This document shows, in pieces, positions 22,233 through 34,535 of a stretch of DNA of 64,000 bases. The position numbers were made by a program, and so were the translations under genes. Position 1 is the stretch's first letter. The number at the start of each line of letters is the position of its first letter. The notes below the pieces were generated by a model that did not search any database, was not told where the DNA came from, and saw only the letters and a program-made list of their open reading frames with translations. Location of the stretch: contig VNKQ01000008.1 of assembly GCA_016508695.1 (NCBI GenBank), positions 310,001 through 374,000 of the forward strand. Reading direction: 5' to 3'. The DNA is from Hyphodiscus hymeniophilus. Lineage: Eukaryota > Ascomycota > Leotiomycetes > Helotiales > Hyphodiscaceae.

Positions 22233-22659
22233 TCAAGATCTTTCCAATTGGACCGAGGAACAAATCAGATATTGGAATTTTCTTCACAGAGAAATCAAGT
22301 TATTATTGACAAATCATGGACCTCCTCATTTTGGTCACCAATCTGCCTCAATCTCGTACTCAGATATCCTGTCTCGCAACAAGTGGTCCGACCGTCTGCA
22401 AGATATGTCAGGTCCAGTGTGTCAGTACTGCCAAAAACGCTCAACGTACACCACCCAGTCATCCCCCATGGAGCTTTACAAAAGTGGAAGCCTTTCATTC
22501 AGTGTCGAGTCTCGACCCTCCATATTGTTTCTCGTAGTCGAAGTTTGGATTAATAGGGCAATGTGCTGGGGCATTGTCCTATCTCAAGGACTACCGACTC
22601 AGGTCGTAGATCTACTGGCTGCATATCTACAAGAATTGGACCAGCCTTGTAGTAGCTGA
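22233..22659 (+). pseudogene. Out-of-frame continuation of the preceding gene
   Basis: The frame open from 22126 overlaps the end of the upstream gene by ~107 nt and continues for 142 codons past its stop. It reads as amphipathic, non-repetitive protein (NWTEEQIRYWNFL, CQYCQKRSTY, LAAYLQELDQ), unlike random shadow frames. No GT-AG intron with matching phases was found between the two frames. It may be the original C-terminal half, disconnected by an indel. Confidence 0.35.
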
Positions 22660-24876
22660 GCACTCATTGCGATTCAGTTATTGTCAGAACACTATTCTTT
22701 CGTCACTGATATAGTAGTTCATTTTTGTGTAATAATCACGATTGGACGTAGTAACGAGATGCAAATCGGAATGACTCGGAGTTTGGAGCACGAACGGTTG
22801 TCTCATCAAAATCGATTGCACCGATCCACATGTTATGACTGGAAGATTGTTGAAGGGTTAAATCACAATAGGTACCCGAATCAGCTCGAATTCCAGCATA
22901 TAAAGAATGTCTTCTGGGAGATCATAAACAATGTAATACCAATATTCGCATGACTTCCGTGACAAAGTTGCAGAGTCCGCAACCTGGTGATCACAACTAT
23001 ATATACGATCTTGTACTCCGAACATCCTACAACACAATGTCGCGTGTATCTGAGCCCAGTCACTTGACACCACGTCACTGCACCAGCACCACATGAATCC
23101 GGGCTTCTCGAAGAAACTGCTTGGGAGGTCTTGGGCAGATTTGGTACCTGGATTAACGATATCCCTTTCCACCCTCCGACAACTTCCAATGCCACCCCAA
23201 CTAAGAGCAAGCTAGTGACCGAGACCATCCCAGCTCCATCACTGCTTAATCCACCAACATCGAGTTTAAAGGGTGGACACACAATTGAGAATAATACCTC
23301 CTTACGACATTTCAACAAGGCATGTCGACACGCGACGCCCTGTCGATTCGTGAACGATACATCACCCGACCGACACCGACACTAACATCGATAACCATCT
23401 CAAGGAAATCATTATTGAACTCCAGTTAGAGAGGAATCGACAGTTTAGTTTTAGAATCCGTACCTGTGCATAAAGTTGTTTCCACTCCCAGACACAGCGC
23501 TTGTCCGAGAACGATTTGACTGGTCTTGGGGGAAGTGGATGCTTGAGATCGGTGGGACTGGAGAGACGATCTGACTAGATGAAGCAATTAGAGTAGGAAG
23601 AGCCTTATTGGTAAACTTTGATGGATTAATAATTAAGTATGTGATATTAATACATATTTAAGTTCCAAGAAACACTTTAATTAAAAAGCTCCTGGAAAAT
23701 AGGATATGGGACTTTTGTAGCATCTGTGAATGGTTTCATGTTACCCTTTTGAGTTTGAAGAATGCACTCGGGTCAGGTGAGGCTGCAAAGCTACCGTAGA
23801 TTATGGGACCACTTCAAGCGTTCCCTTGGTCTAGCCTCTTTCTCCATCTCCCCTTTCTGCTGTATCTTTATTCTGCCAACCTCTGTATAGCAGCCACGAG
23901 CTGGGCTTTTGAGGTCATTTTGACAAACTTCATTGGTGCCGGAAGGTACATAGTGAAGCTCTCAGCTTCCAAGTTGCAATAATTTTTCTGGAGAAGATAA
24001 ACATTCCATTCATTCAATCGTCTCATTCATACCTCAACGCTCGAGCAACTCTCGTTCTCATGATCTGCTGCGGTTCCAAAAATGACTTTTAGACGGATTG
24101 ATCGCCCACGTAAATTCTATTCGTTCCCACAGCACTGTACCAAGCACCGTTCCAAGGCTTTCGGTATTGTAAGCTTGGTGCTGTCGAGACCATCATCGGT
24201 GTCGAGGCTATAATCGGTGTCGATTCTTGCGTCAATGTCGTTAGCTCTTACCTTCCATACCACAAACTTGTCCAATTTCTCTCACGGCAATTATGCGTAA
24301 CCTGCTCGACCAATCGACGTTCACCAGCTGCATAGCTTGCCAGACGAGACGTTGATGAACGCAGAATGGGCGTTTTCGAGCCCGAAAGGCGAAAAGACGC
24401 TGGTCAAGTGCGAGAGTCAGTGAGACCGTATGACTAGATGAAGAGGCTTGTATACTGGCATGAGCAATCATTCGACGACAATCAGCAATCAGCTTGATGA
24501 GGTTGGTTGTCGTTCAGATTTGCATTATCTAGCAGAGACTGAGGAATTATGAGATTGCGAAGTCTACACAGCAAGGGACGAAATCTTCAGCCCTTTTATA
24601 ATCACGGGCAGATTGAGCGCGGTCGAGAAAAGTTGACTAGGAACAGAGATCACGAACCATGCTTCCCATTTTGAACATTTGTGTTGACTAAACAAGTACT
24701 TCAACAGCTGCTAAGTATTTCCTCTCAATACGGAGGTAAGAAGGCGCCGCGAGAAAGTGGGGGTTTGGCAAGGAAATCTCACAAATTGTACTGCTTAGGT
24801 AAGATATAGTACACTCGCATAAGCAGTGCGGGGATCAACTTCATGTCTCAAAATAAACCATTCTCATAACGGAATC
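22660..24876. other. Gene-poor interval with TGTCGA-rich patches
   Basis: About 2.2 kb with stops in all frames and no splice-supported ORF. AT-rich around 23620-23700. Near 24180-24240 the hexamer TGTCGA recurs in short direct repeats (ATCGGTGTCGA twice). No transposon protein was recognised. Confidence 0.45.
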
Positions 24877-25841
24877 ATGGCATCTCCTCCTCTCGTTGCT
24901 CTCATCACCGCTGGCTCAGCAGGCCTGGGTGCGGCGACAGCCAAGCTCTTCGCCACGTCAGGCATGCGCGTGGTGGTCAACTATGCGTCCAACGCTTCAC
25001 GAGCAGAGCAAGTGGTTCAGGAACTAGAGAAGCTGTCTCCGATACCCAAGCAAGCCGGGACAAAGAATTTCACTTCGATCCGGGCGGATCTGTCCAAGAA
25101 GGATGATGTGATTCGTCTTGTAGACGAGACTACAGCTGAGATGGGAAGATTGGACGTCCTCTTTTCCAACGGAGGCTGGACTATGTTCCGCAACTTCCAA
25201 GATCTGGATGATAATATGAACGAGGATGATTGGGATAGGTGCTTTACCATGAATGTGAAGTCTCACTTGTGGCTCATGCACGCCGCCCGGAAGTGGTTGG
25301 ATGAGAGTGAAGGGGTTTTCATCACTACTGCGTCAATGGCAGGTGTCAAACCCAGCGGAAGTTCCCTGGTGAGAACTCTTGATCTTTGCATGTAGGCCAA
25401 GGCTGACGGGGAACAGCCTTACTCTGTGACAAAGGCAGCACAGATCCATTTGGTGAAAGGGCTTGCTACCATCGCAAGTCCTCGAGTGCGAGTAAACTCG
25501 GTTTCGCCAGGACTTCTCCTCACGGTATGTCTCTCGTCTGTCGCATGCGTATTACTTCCTTCTTGATATATCACTCATGCGGCTTTAATATAGGACTGGG
25601 GATTGCAGTTTCCGGAGGCGAAGCGAGAAGCTTACAAGGCCAGGACTCAGCTGAAGAAAATCCCTTCTGTAGAGGTAAGCTACTACCCTATTTTGCTCGT
25701 TGTCTTCTTGTCAAAGACTTCGTCGTGTCAATCTCCAGTACTAATTTTAAAAAGGATGTTGCGGAGCAGGTTTTATGTTTTGTCAAGAGTCGGACAGTCA
25801 CAGGAGTGAACGCCATCATTGATGCTGGTGTGAGTCTGTAG
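24877..25841 (+). CDS. Short-chain dehydrogenase/reductase (4 exons)
   Basis: An SDR oxidoreductase of 255 aa with exons 24877-25368, 25417-25524, 25594-25674 and 25755-25841. Introns are 48, 69 and 80 nt with donors GTGAGA, GTATGT and GTAAGC. The cofactor loop is ITAGSAGLG, where the first Gly of TGxxxGxG is Ala. SNGG replaces the usual NNAG. The catalytic set is Ser in TTASMAG and YSVTK. The C-terminal GVNAIIDAG corresponds to the common GxxIxVDGG end. Cytosolic and NADP(H)- or NAD(H)-dependent; substrate unknown. The in-frame ATG at 24826 is rejected as start because the SDR core begins at MASPPLVALITAG (24877). Confidence 0.88.
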
Positions 25842-26618
25842 CGATCTATCAGATTGGGTGTGACTTGGCTGAACTTGCAATTCTACCTGACTATTGAGTG
25901 AGCTATCATCCGATGTGGATCGATTCGTTCTACGGATGCCTTCGGAAGCCTTTGAAGCAGTCATTAGTGTGGCGTGTCTGTACGAATTTGACAGTAAAGA
26001 AGATGGTGAATCTTAAGCCGGAGACCGAAGACGAGATCGAGAGCAGCAGCCCCGCGAAGCACAAGAACTTGATGATTCTTTGGTACGCGCGATATTTTGA
26101 AAAGTTGTTCTTCAATACTACCCCGCGAGGCGGTGAGTATTCCAGCAGCAGAGCATGTCTCATCTTTCTCTCCTTCTATACCATCCTCGCTGTCGATCGT
26201 CCCGTATTGGAATCGGACTACTTGGTCGTCTCTTTCGTTTCTTCCACGAGCTCACGCGAGTCCATGCGTTGCTTCCAAAGGACTGATAGAATGGTGAGCC
26301 GAGAAATCTCAAGAATGCCACAGTATGTCACGACATTGACTTGATTCTTGGCGGCCAAGCCAGCTTGCCTCTCTTTTCGAAGCTCTGGATGTCATCTACA
26401 CGTGATTAACCGGCCCAATGATCCTTCGATACCGGTCAAGTGTCTACCAATTGGAAACAGACCGACTTCAGAGTTCACCAGCATCAGCAATGTTCGTTTT
26501 GGAGAGGAGGTTATTAATTGATATGTGGCTTTGCAAGTCATCCCACCAAAATCGAATGGGACCTACAATACACCAATCCCAGAAGAGTACACAGAACGCC
26601 CTGCTCAATTTCACTTCC
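25842..26618. other. Intergenic between convergent SDR genes
   Basis: About 0.78 kb. The frame 25898-26344 (+) is open for 148 codons and has a donor-like GTGAGT near 26131 after the segment MVNLKPETEDEIE...NTTPRG, but no acceptor or family match could be found. It is left as non-coding here. Confidence 0.4.
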
Positions 26619-27785
26619 TCACTTGACATTTCCCCTTTCCTGATTGATCTTCTCCACTCTGGCAAATACATTCATGGTGTGCTCCCATACCGTCTTTGAA
26701 ACACCATTCTGACGATATTCCGGCAACATCTTGCCATTGGTGACACCACCTTTCCAAGTGAGATTGTAGCCACCATCTCCAACACTGCCACTGGCACCCT
26801 TGGTCACTTCGATTGTCTTATCTGGAGATACCCCAGATGCACTTGCTGCACCCTCAACCGGCTTCGAGGGGGGGTAGATCCCACTAGTAGCCATGAACAA
26901 CTGACGGGCTCCAGTCTCATCCTGTCCGACAGTCAAGGGGGTGATGAGCTGGTACAATACTTTAGTAGCAGTTCGAGCCCAGAAAGGAAGTTCTCGCGCG
27001 AGGTTAGTCTTGACAGCTCCCGGAGCGCAGTGGCTAAATGTGATACCCGATTCCCGTTGTGCGAACTCGGTCGTCATCAAATCGTTCATCGTTATTGTAT
27101 GGCCAGCACATCTGGAACCAGTGAATGTGTTCTTGAGGTCCAGGTCAGCCGTATCTAAAGCAGTTCCTCCCCCTGAGCCCAGAACGCTCACTGAGCGGGA
27201 GAAGTGTGGTGGAGTTGTAGTTGCGGTTCGGAGAAGGGGTAGAAGGTTGGAGATGAAGCGCATTCGAGAGTAATAATTCAGCGCCATCTTGCGGTCAAGA
27301 CCTTCGGAAGACTCTAAAGACGAAGAGGTTAGTGGAGCTAGATTATTCGGCCCATAGGGCAATATAGACTGGGCCTGGCTTACCATCTCTTCCCCGCAAA
27401 TTGAGGTTTCCCTGCGTCTGGAAAATGAGATTGAGATGCTTCTCTTTCTTGGCGATCTCCTTGCACACTCGATCTACTTCTGAAAGCTCTGAGACGTCTG
27501 CCTTTATAAATTCGACCTTCCCATCCTTGTTCGCCGTCTCGCATTCCTTAATGATCCGATTTGCAGCGTCTTGGTTACGCCCGACGATGTAGACCCGAGG
27601 TGAGATGGCATTGTGTACGAATGCTTTGGCTGTGTATTCTCCGATTCCTGAAGTAGCGCCAACTGCAAAGTAATGAGAGATTGATCCATGTAGGTTAGAG
27701 TAAGCATACCGAAAAGAGCTACTAGACCAGGGCCAAGCTCCTTAAGTCTAGCGTTTGACGCGTGAACGACCTCGAGCGAAACCAT
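26619..27785 (-). CDS. SDR-family oxidoreductase lacking the YxxxK motif
   Basis: Exons are 27710-27785, 27384-27662 and 26619-27313 (349 aa). Intron 1 (47 nt) is GTATGC...TTGCAG and intron 2 (70 nt) is GTAAGC...TTTAG with a CTAAC branch. Splicing joins LFV to GATSGIG, giving the NAD(P) loop, followed by VYIVGRN and FIKADVS. The core after that is VSVLGSGGG and SRCAGHTITMN. The position where classical SDRs have YxxxK carries an AGHT-type sequence instead, as in a fungal SDR subgroup often found in secondary-metabolite clusters. Its chemistry is therefore unsure. It runs convergent with the SDR to its left. Confidence 0.82.
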
Positions 27786-29212
27786 GATGATGTGGAAGCA
27801 GGTAAGTGTATGTGGCTCCAAGTGATCTGCGAGTACTGTTTGTTAATTGAAGCTGGTTAATATGTGTAGAAAGTTGGCAAGTTTGGTTATATAGGAGCAA
27901 ATGTGCTATTGGGAAGTAAAATATTGAGGTTCTAGGTAACTACGGACTTCCGTGTCCCGCCGCAGCGGTGGAAATCAAGCAACGCGTCGGGCTTTTATGC
28001 CTAGAGCTCCTTGCATCTTCCACCTCTACCCCAACGCAAACATCTGGCACGTGAACACAGTTGTTTACTGCGGTAATAATGAGAAATCCCACTCATCCAA
28101 GATCCAGGCATATCATTTTAGTGTTTCTGGTGTTGAATAGAATGGTTGGTCTTGTTTGTCCCGAGGGAAACGCTTTCGGGCTTAGGAGACAAATGACTAC
28201 TTGTCGGCAGGCAATGTCGATGTCGATGGTTGCTGTCGTTCCCGACACTAGGTTGTTCTCGACACGTCTTCCAATGTCGATAAATGACTTTACTTCTCAA
28301 GAATTCACTCCAAAGAGATCGCCACAGATGGAGAAATGCAAAGCTTGATACATTCCTTGGCTTGAACCTGGATTCTGGTCCCCAGCGCGATTCTGATCTC
28401 GCTGGGTCCTGACTCGCGATTGACTGCTCCATCGATGCGTCGAGATAGGTATTCGAAGTTCTTGCATCCTTTCTAAGGTTCATCCGTATATCTCTACATA
28501 TACACACCTTCATCAATTCCTAAACGGGCATACAACCGTCCGTCGGTGCGATACCCAGAGCTTCCTGCACCCGAGAGCGTCGTTGTGTGCCGAAACGCTT
28601 CAAACTCAAGCGGACTCATTTGAGCACGTATCAGCCCCAAAGAGCCCGTCTCGAGTCAACTCTCATGTCCAGAAAGTATCGTGTGGCCCAAAATCCCACA
28701 GGTCTTACCATCATCTTCATTCACTGCCAGCCTGCAGAACCCTAGGTGGTTGAGGACAGAGAAAAGTCGTTTGATTCATCTCACTTATTGGCCATCCTTC
28801 CGTGTGCCAAAGTACCACATCGATCCAGAGGCGGATAATATCTACGCCAATGAGAGAACGGTGATATATGAGGACGAACACGCCGAGGGTCGTTGCCTCC
28901 ACACGATGGGTACTGACTTGATGAGAACACCGACCAAGATTGAAAATATATCGTCCTGGATGCATCTGACGATCCCCAGATTTCCGAGAAGCCCTTGTCA
29001 GATATGTTCTTCTGACTATCGGTTACAGTACTTCTCACGATTCCGTAATAAATGATCAGGTGTAAACGAGCAAATCGTTAGAAGATTTCCTTCTGGAATC
29101 AACATGCTGACAATTGCATCACTGTCAATTAGGCTTTCGTTTTCGATTACTGATCGATAAGCCGTGATGGTTCTGCCTTCTCCACAGTCGTAGTTTACTC
29201 TGACGTCTATTC
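27786..29212. other. Gene-poor interval
   Basis: About 1.4 kb upstream of the SDR and downstream of the MFS gene. ORFs on both strands (for example 28681-29055) show no family character. Another TGTCGA/TCGACA-rich patch lies at 28210-28290. No mobile element was recognised. Confidence 0.45.
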
Positions 29213-31027
29213 TCAAAGATTGAGCTTCGTCCGCTTTCGAATCCTCTCGCCGTATTTGAACAAGAGAATGGGAACCGGGCAAAACGCCAAAGCAATAAAT
29301 GCAAGCAGCGAGTTTCCCCATCCAAGTCCCTTTAAATCATTAGCAAATCTTCTACCCTCACACACGAGGAACCATATTATAACATACCAATGCATTATAC
29401 ATGCTCTCGCCAGCAAGTGGGAGTATGGCTCCCACGACTGCTCTACTGACAGTCGCTGCAGCGAGCGCTGAGGCTGCATAGATACCTGGGACAACATCAG
29501 CTTGGGCCTTGATATCTTTGAAAACAGTCTGAGACGGGGGGTTCATACTGTAGAAATCCACCAGATACATCGTAATCGGCATGAAAATCATCATAAGCCC
29601 CATGCCAAACCACACCGTTCCAATTATAGGCATCATGAATTGAACACCCTTCTCAGAGGACCACCCATACCAGAATAATCCAATTGGGATCGCAACAGCG
29701 CCCGGAATCATCATGGGAAGTCTGTACTCGGGTTTCCTCTCGCCATTCTTCGAAAGATGAACCATGATTCGATCAGTACTCCACCCCGTAATCACAGTCC
29801 CCAGGGAACACCCAACTCCAGTCCCAATATAAGCTAGCCCAATCGTACCAGTCGTAAATCTATACCCTCCCTCAAACACAACAGGGAATGTCGTGAAGAG
29901 AAGGTATAAGTACCCGTATGTAATGCCCATGAAAAGAGACAAAATCGTTACTATTGGAGACAAGAACAGAAGTTTGATTGGACGGATCATGGAGAGTTTG
30001 AGGAAGTCGGTGTGTGACATGTTGCGGTGTAGCTTGGAACGGAGGTGCGGGTTTCCTGTTTGATGGATTAGGAGGGCGGTTTTACGGGAGAGTAGGGCAG
30101 GAGCGAAAGTTTCGCGCATGGTAAGGAAGGTTACTATCTATGGCTATTAGATTGAGGGTATGGGTGATTTGGAGATAGTGAAATTACTGCTGTGAGACCT
30201 CCGAGGATTATGAGCAGGTAGAATACCCCTATATCGTCAGCGTTTTCGAGTCTTTGACTTCAGGAAACCCACATCTCCATCCCATTGCTTGAGCAAGAAA
30301 CCCTCCCCCAACGGGCCCAATTGCGGGTCCAATCACAGGACCAAGAGTGTATAGGGACATTGGAAGTCCTCTCTCAATCTGAACAAACAGATCACCAATT
30401 GTCCCGCCCCCGACAGTCTGCCCAGTTGCTCCAGCGCAGCCGGCCAGGAATCGAAAGACAATGAGACTTTCAAAGCTGGGTGCAAAAGCACATCCGATGG
30501 TGAAACAAACAAAGGCAATATTAGAGCCATGATATATATACAGTCTTCCGTAGATCTCGCTCAGAGGGGACAACACGAGGGGTCCACAAGCAACTATTCT
30601 CATCAGCTTAGAGCCTCCCATTTCATATTCAACCGGATAACTCACAGCCCAGAACATACACCGAAACAACAAAAGAACTCAACTCATGATTATAATTCCC
30701 AAACTCCTTCTGCACCTGCGTGACACCCGGTGTGAACATCGACGACGCAAGCGGGGTAACGAAATTGATCAACGCCACGATTGCGACATGATTCCATTTC
30801 CTCGTCCGAGTCCAATTATATGGATTTTCTGGATCTTCGTCGTCCTCCCAACCCACGATATTCCTGTCTCTGCCTTCTTCTTGCATTCCTATTTTCTCGT
30901 CCCTGTCCATGCTTACGGTTACGACATCTGAAGGCGAAACTGCAGTTTCCAGGTCTGAGATCTTCTCAGTGGAGGGATCTGTTGCTGCTGTTTCTGTCCC
31001 ATGGCTTGAATAGTTCGAGTTGGACAT
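29213..31027 (-). CDS. MFS transporter, DHA1 multidrug/polyamine type (5 exons)
   Basis: An H+-antiport-type exporter of the plasma membrane, 536 aa. Exons are 30646-31027, 30273-30593, 30188-30228, 29388-30137 and 29213-29329. Introns are 52, 44, 50 and 58 nt; all joints restore family sequence (VLGFACGPLVLSPLSEIYGR, MGWRWVFYL). The N-terminal ~85 residues are cytosolic and acidic, ending NPYNWTRTRKW, a DHA1 hallmark. It has the expected two six-helix bundles, motif A-like LSEIYGR and motif C-like GPVIGPAIGPVGGG after TM4-5. A large cytosolic loop with FAPALLSRKTALL separates the halves. Its position beside SDRs and regulators suggests metabolite export, but homologues also export drugs and polyamines. 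Confidence 0.92.
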
Positions 31028-31968
31028 TCCGAGTTTTACACTCTTTGGATGGGGGTTGGTGAATTCCTAATCCGTCTGGGCCGTATCGTGATTCTAGGCT
31101 TCTACTGTAAACGCTACACGTTATCACGACATCAATTTCAGAAGCACATTCGCAATGCCAAATTGTAGAGGCAAAGAGAAAGCGAGACCGAAGAGAAACA
31201 ATAAATTAAAGTAATAAAAGGAATAGAAGGAATAGAAGCGCATCGATGATAAGGACGGCGTCCGCCCATCGACCTCCACTCTCCATCAAGCTCAACCCCT
31301 CTCACGTTGCGGTGAGAGATGCCGATGCAAGCCCGTTTAGCGTGCTGCAGCACTTCTGCTGCAAATGGGCCGGCAATGCGGCATTAGGGCGCACGCCATA
31401 GAACGAAACGTTTGCGCCGCGAGATTGGATGTGCTCTATCTGTTTATAATAGTTCGTTGGGACTCGTAAGTTACATTTCTGAGGGGTGGTTGTGAAAGTG
31501 TTAAGTGTTCAGAAGATTGAGATTGGGATTAACTAGACCCGGGGTGTACATTAGCGAGAGAAGCATTATGGATGGAATGGGTGTAGAAGTGTCCTACTTC
31601 ATACATCAGATTATGAAGGGTAAAGATCCGTGGCTGTGAACACGTGAATTATGGCGATTGGAAAGGTGGTGCTGATAAAAATGGAGGGGATGTTTCATAC
31701 ATAGCGCCCTCTATTGATACGAAGGTCCGTATGGGTAATGTTTTGACCCTGCACCAGCTGGAGTTGCATTTTGAATTTCAATAGCCAGGGTAGTCAAGAC
31801 CGACCTCGGGACGATCAAGAGCGCCACTCTATGCCGTAAGAACCGCACAGTAGAGGTCGAATATCAGGTTGAAACCCCAGCATCCGGAGTGTCCTAATCA
31901 TCTAGAAGATCTGAGATGGTGTTAATCGGATGTTTTAAAAAGTAGTTATTATGTTCACGGAGCTTCAT
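31028..31968. other. Intergenic, MFS gene upstream region
   Basis: About 0.94 kb between the MFS start and the stop of the CoA-transferase. It contains a short GGAATAGAA tandem repeat near 31218. No gene is seen. Confidence 0.45.
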
Positions 31969-33820
31969 CTACCTTTTGAAATCTCCTCCCTTCCCAAAAT
32001 CCCAGCTTGGTGCATCACTACCATTCGGTCTACTCCCCCTTACCCAACCAATCTCTACGCCCTCAATCTCAACAACAGGCTTGACCGCACAAACATCCTC
32101 GCCATACCTTTCCGAAAACCACGTCTCGCAATATTTACTCTTATCAAAAAGCGCCGGGAATTCTTTCCGCATCATTGCCAACGCCGTTTTGGAAATCTGA
32201 TCCACGCTGTGACTATGTTTCAACGCCAGGAACTCCGGGGTGAGGGTCTTGCGGAGCTGGTCTTGGACAGCAGGAGAATATTGGCCTGCGGTGAAGAGCA
32301 GGAGGTCGTATTGGAGCAACGAGACTTTGCCGTGCCAGGAGCCGCCGCGCGTGCTGCGGTTGTAGAGACAGGTTAGGGCCGCGATGGCGCCCATGCAGCC
32401 TGTTCGATAATCCGAAATGGGGAAAGGCGGAACCATTGGTTCGTTGAGGTCTATGAATTTTCCTTGTGCCCAGGCTACTCCAGTGACCTCTACGATGTTA
32501 GTAGAGCAGTAATAAATTGGGTTGTCTTCTTACGCAGTCGGCGATTTGCTGCCAGCCGGCTCGGTTCGCCCATTCGCCTTCATACCCGAAGCAATTCTCG
32601 TTCACGTAGATAATACCTTTTCCACGTTTCTTGCCCATTTCTGCCAGTGCTTTGGGACCGTAGCCTAGCTTGTCGAAGGCTCCAGGTCGGTATCCGTCGA
32701 CGATGATGTCGACGTCGGCTAGAAGTTGCTCAAAAATTTTACGACCTTCTGGACTCTTCAAATCTAAGTCTGTGGTATGTTTGCCCATGTTTCCATCGAC
32801 TTGGAAGAAGGGAACGTCACTGAGGTGTGGACTCGTGACTTTGAGAACGTCGGCACCATATTCGCCCAGAATGCGGGCAACGGTTGGGCCGGCTATTATG
32901 CGGCAAACTTCGAGGACTTTGATACCTTCCAAGATCCGGGGCTTCTCTGATGAAGCTGGTAATGGGACTGGAGCTGAATCGCTTTCGAGGCACGTGATGG
33001 TCCATGGAGGTTGTTTTGTATTCGTACGCCCCTAAACATTGTGAGAATCCGATCTAATACAAGATGCTAGGACATCTACGTGAGGGGTAGTAATAAAGTC
33101 TCGATACTTCATTGCTTCCACGCCGGCCTGTTTATTCTTTGCATTCAGATCTTCAAGCTCGTGAACTGTAAAACTCTTGACGGCGGATTCTATCACCATA
33201 ACGATATCGTCATGGTCTTTCAAATCCGGCCTGAATGGTTGCAGGCCAATCATTTCCAAAGTAGTATTCGCCTCGAGTGACCCGTGGATATGATAATATC
33301 GACCTGGCTCTTTCGTTTCATAAAGGTTCGCGGACATCCGTCGATACGGATTTGACTGAGCTTGGAGCAAATCGGTGTCTTCAGGATTATATATCAGTAT
33401 CCAACATGGCTCGAAAAGATTGAACCATACACTACCTTTCAGTTTCAATTTGACACCTTCATCTTGCTTTCCTAAACCACCAACCGTAGCTAGATATGAC
33501 TGAAACAGAAACGAAGTAGCTTTCTCCAGATCTATTTTGATTTCCCTATTACGCTTCCCGGTCCTCAACTCAGCAAGAGCACTTGCAACACCGCCTTCCA
33601 CTCCTTTGAGTGCTGAAGTTGTTTCGGTCTCCTTGAAGGGAATGGGAAAGTATACACGATCTGAATCGGTTTTGAACATAACATTCTTCTTGATACCCGT
33701 AAAGCTTGCTGGTAAGTCCAGCTGGTCTGCTTGATCGCAAAGGAGGCCAAAGATCCTTTCGGCTTCTTTGACTGGAGAGTATGAAGTAGGATCTGAAAGG
33801 GAGCCCATCTCAACAGACAT
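31969..33820 (-). CDS. Family III CoA-transferase (CaiB/BaiF type)
   Basis: It would move CoA between carboxylic acids. Exons are 33080-33820, 32534-33031 and 31969-32487 (585 aa). Introns are 48 nt (GTAGAT...TTTAG) and 46 nt (GTAAGA...GAG with CTAAC branch). The CaiB/BaiF core shows in IKVLEVCRIIAGPTVARILGE, YGADVLKV, and DLDLKSPEGRK, which corresponds to the region that carries the catalytic Asp, then YGPKALAEM. The N-terminal ~250 residues form the extra domain seen in two-domain fungal members. Start 33820 is chosen; Met at 33808 is also possible. The 5' flank has GTAAGT/CTCAG sites around 33850-33895, so a 5' UTR intron is likely. It is divergent from the dioxygenase relic. Confidence 0.87.
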
Positions 33821-34535
33821 GAGTAACACAAAGACTTGAGAAACGACCTGAGGTAACGAAGCTTCAATGTACAGAACAACGCTGGTACTTACCCGCAAGT
33901 CTCGCCACATTGAATCGTGCTCGGAAAAGGACTCTACACTTATTGATCATCAAGGCGAGTGCAGAAGCCAATAGCACCATGAATCGCGAGTAAATTGTGG
34001 CCACGCCGGATGTTGCACCCTGTTTCTCGTCACAGACCGACGGCAAGCTCTGACTGCTGATGGTGGTGTCTCGTCGGATATTGGACTGTTGCGTTGTTTA
34101 GCGGAGCTGGTGGAGATTCCGACAGAACGACCGACCCCACCAGAACACGCGAATTCCTTGTGACCTCTCTCCTCCAACGTGCACTACTACACACTTTCTC
34201 CAACATCGATGCAGCCACCCCACTCCTCGAACATGTATGTAGCAGGGCCAGTGCGACCATGCTTTGTTCCTCAACAGCCATGCTCTCGCCGCCTTTAATG
34301 AGGAGAAAGCGGAAGCAGGTCGGATACGCGGGCAGGCTCGCGTGAGTGGATGGCCAGCCAAAGAATACTTAAATACGTATCATCGGGGAAGGCTGTGGGT
34401 TCACGATCAGAACGAACTGTTGACACTTCGGCTCTTTCCAATCACGAAGCCACACTCGCCAGATCCGAAAAAGAAACTCCTCGTCACCGAACCGGAGGAT
34501 CATAGGACTCTGTTGAATACACAAATCGAAGCAAC
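33821..34535. promoter_or_regulatory. Divergent upstream region (CoA-transferase / dioxygenase relic)
   Basis: About 0.7 kb between two genes transcribed away from each other. It includes the likely 5' UTR intron of the CoA-transferase. An open + frame at 34094-34345 is not supported by splice sites or a family match. If co-regulated, shared sites would lie here; none was identified. Confidence 0.4.

Noticed and set aside
25898..26344. A 148-codon + strand frame with an internal GTGAGT
   Set aside because: No acceptor or family resemblance could be found, and the region lies in the 3' flank of two convergent SDR genes.
28681..29055. A 124-codon + strand frame and its antisense partners
   Set aside because: No splice, family or compositional support; frames on both strands are equally open.
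34094..34361. Open frames on both strands between the CoA-transferase and the dioxygenase relic
   Set aside because: Neither strand gives a family signature, and the location fits a divergent promoter.
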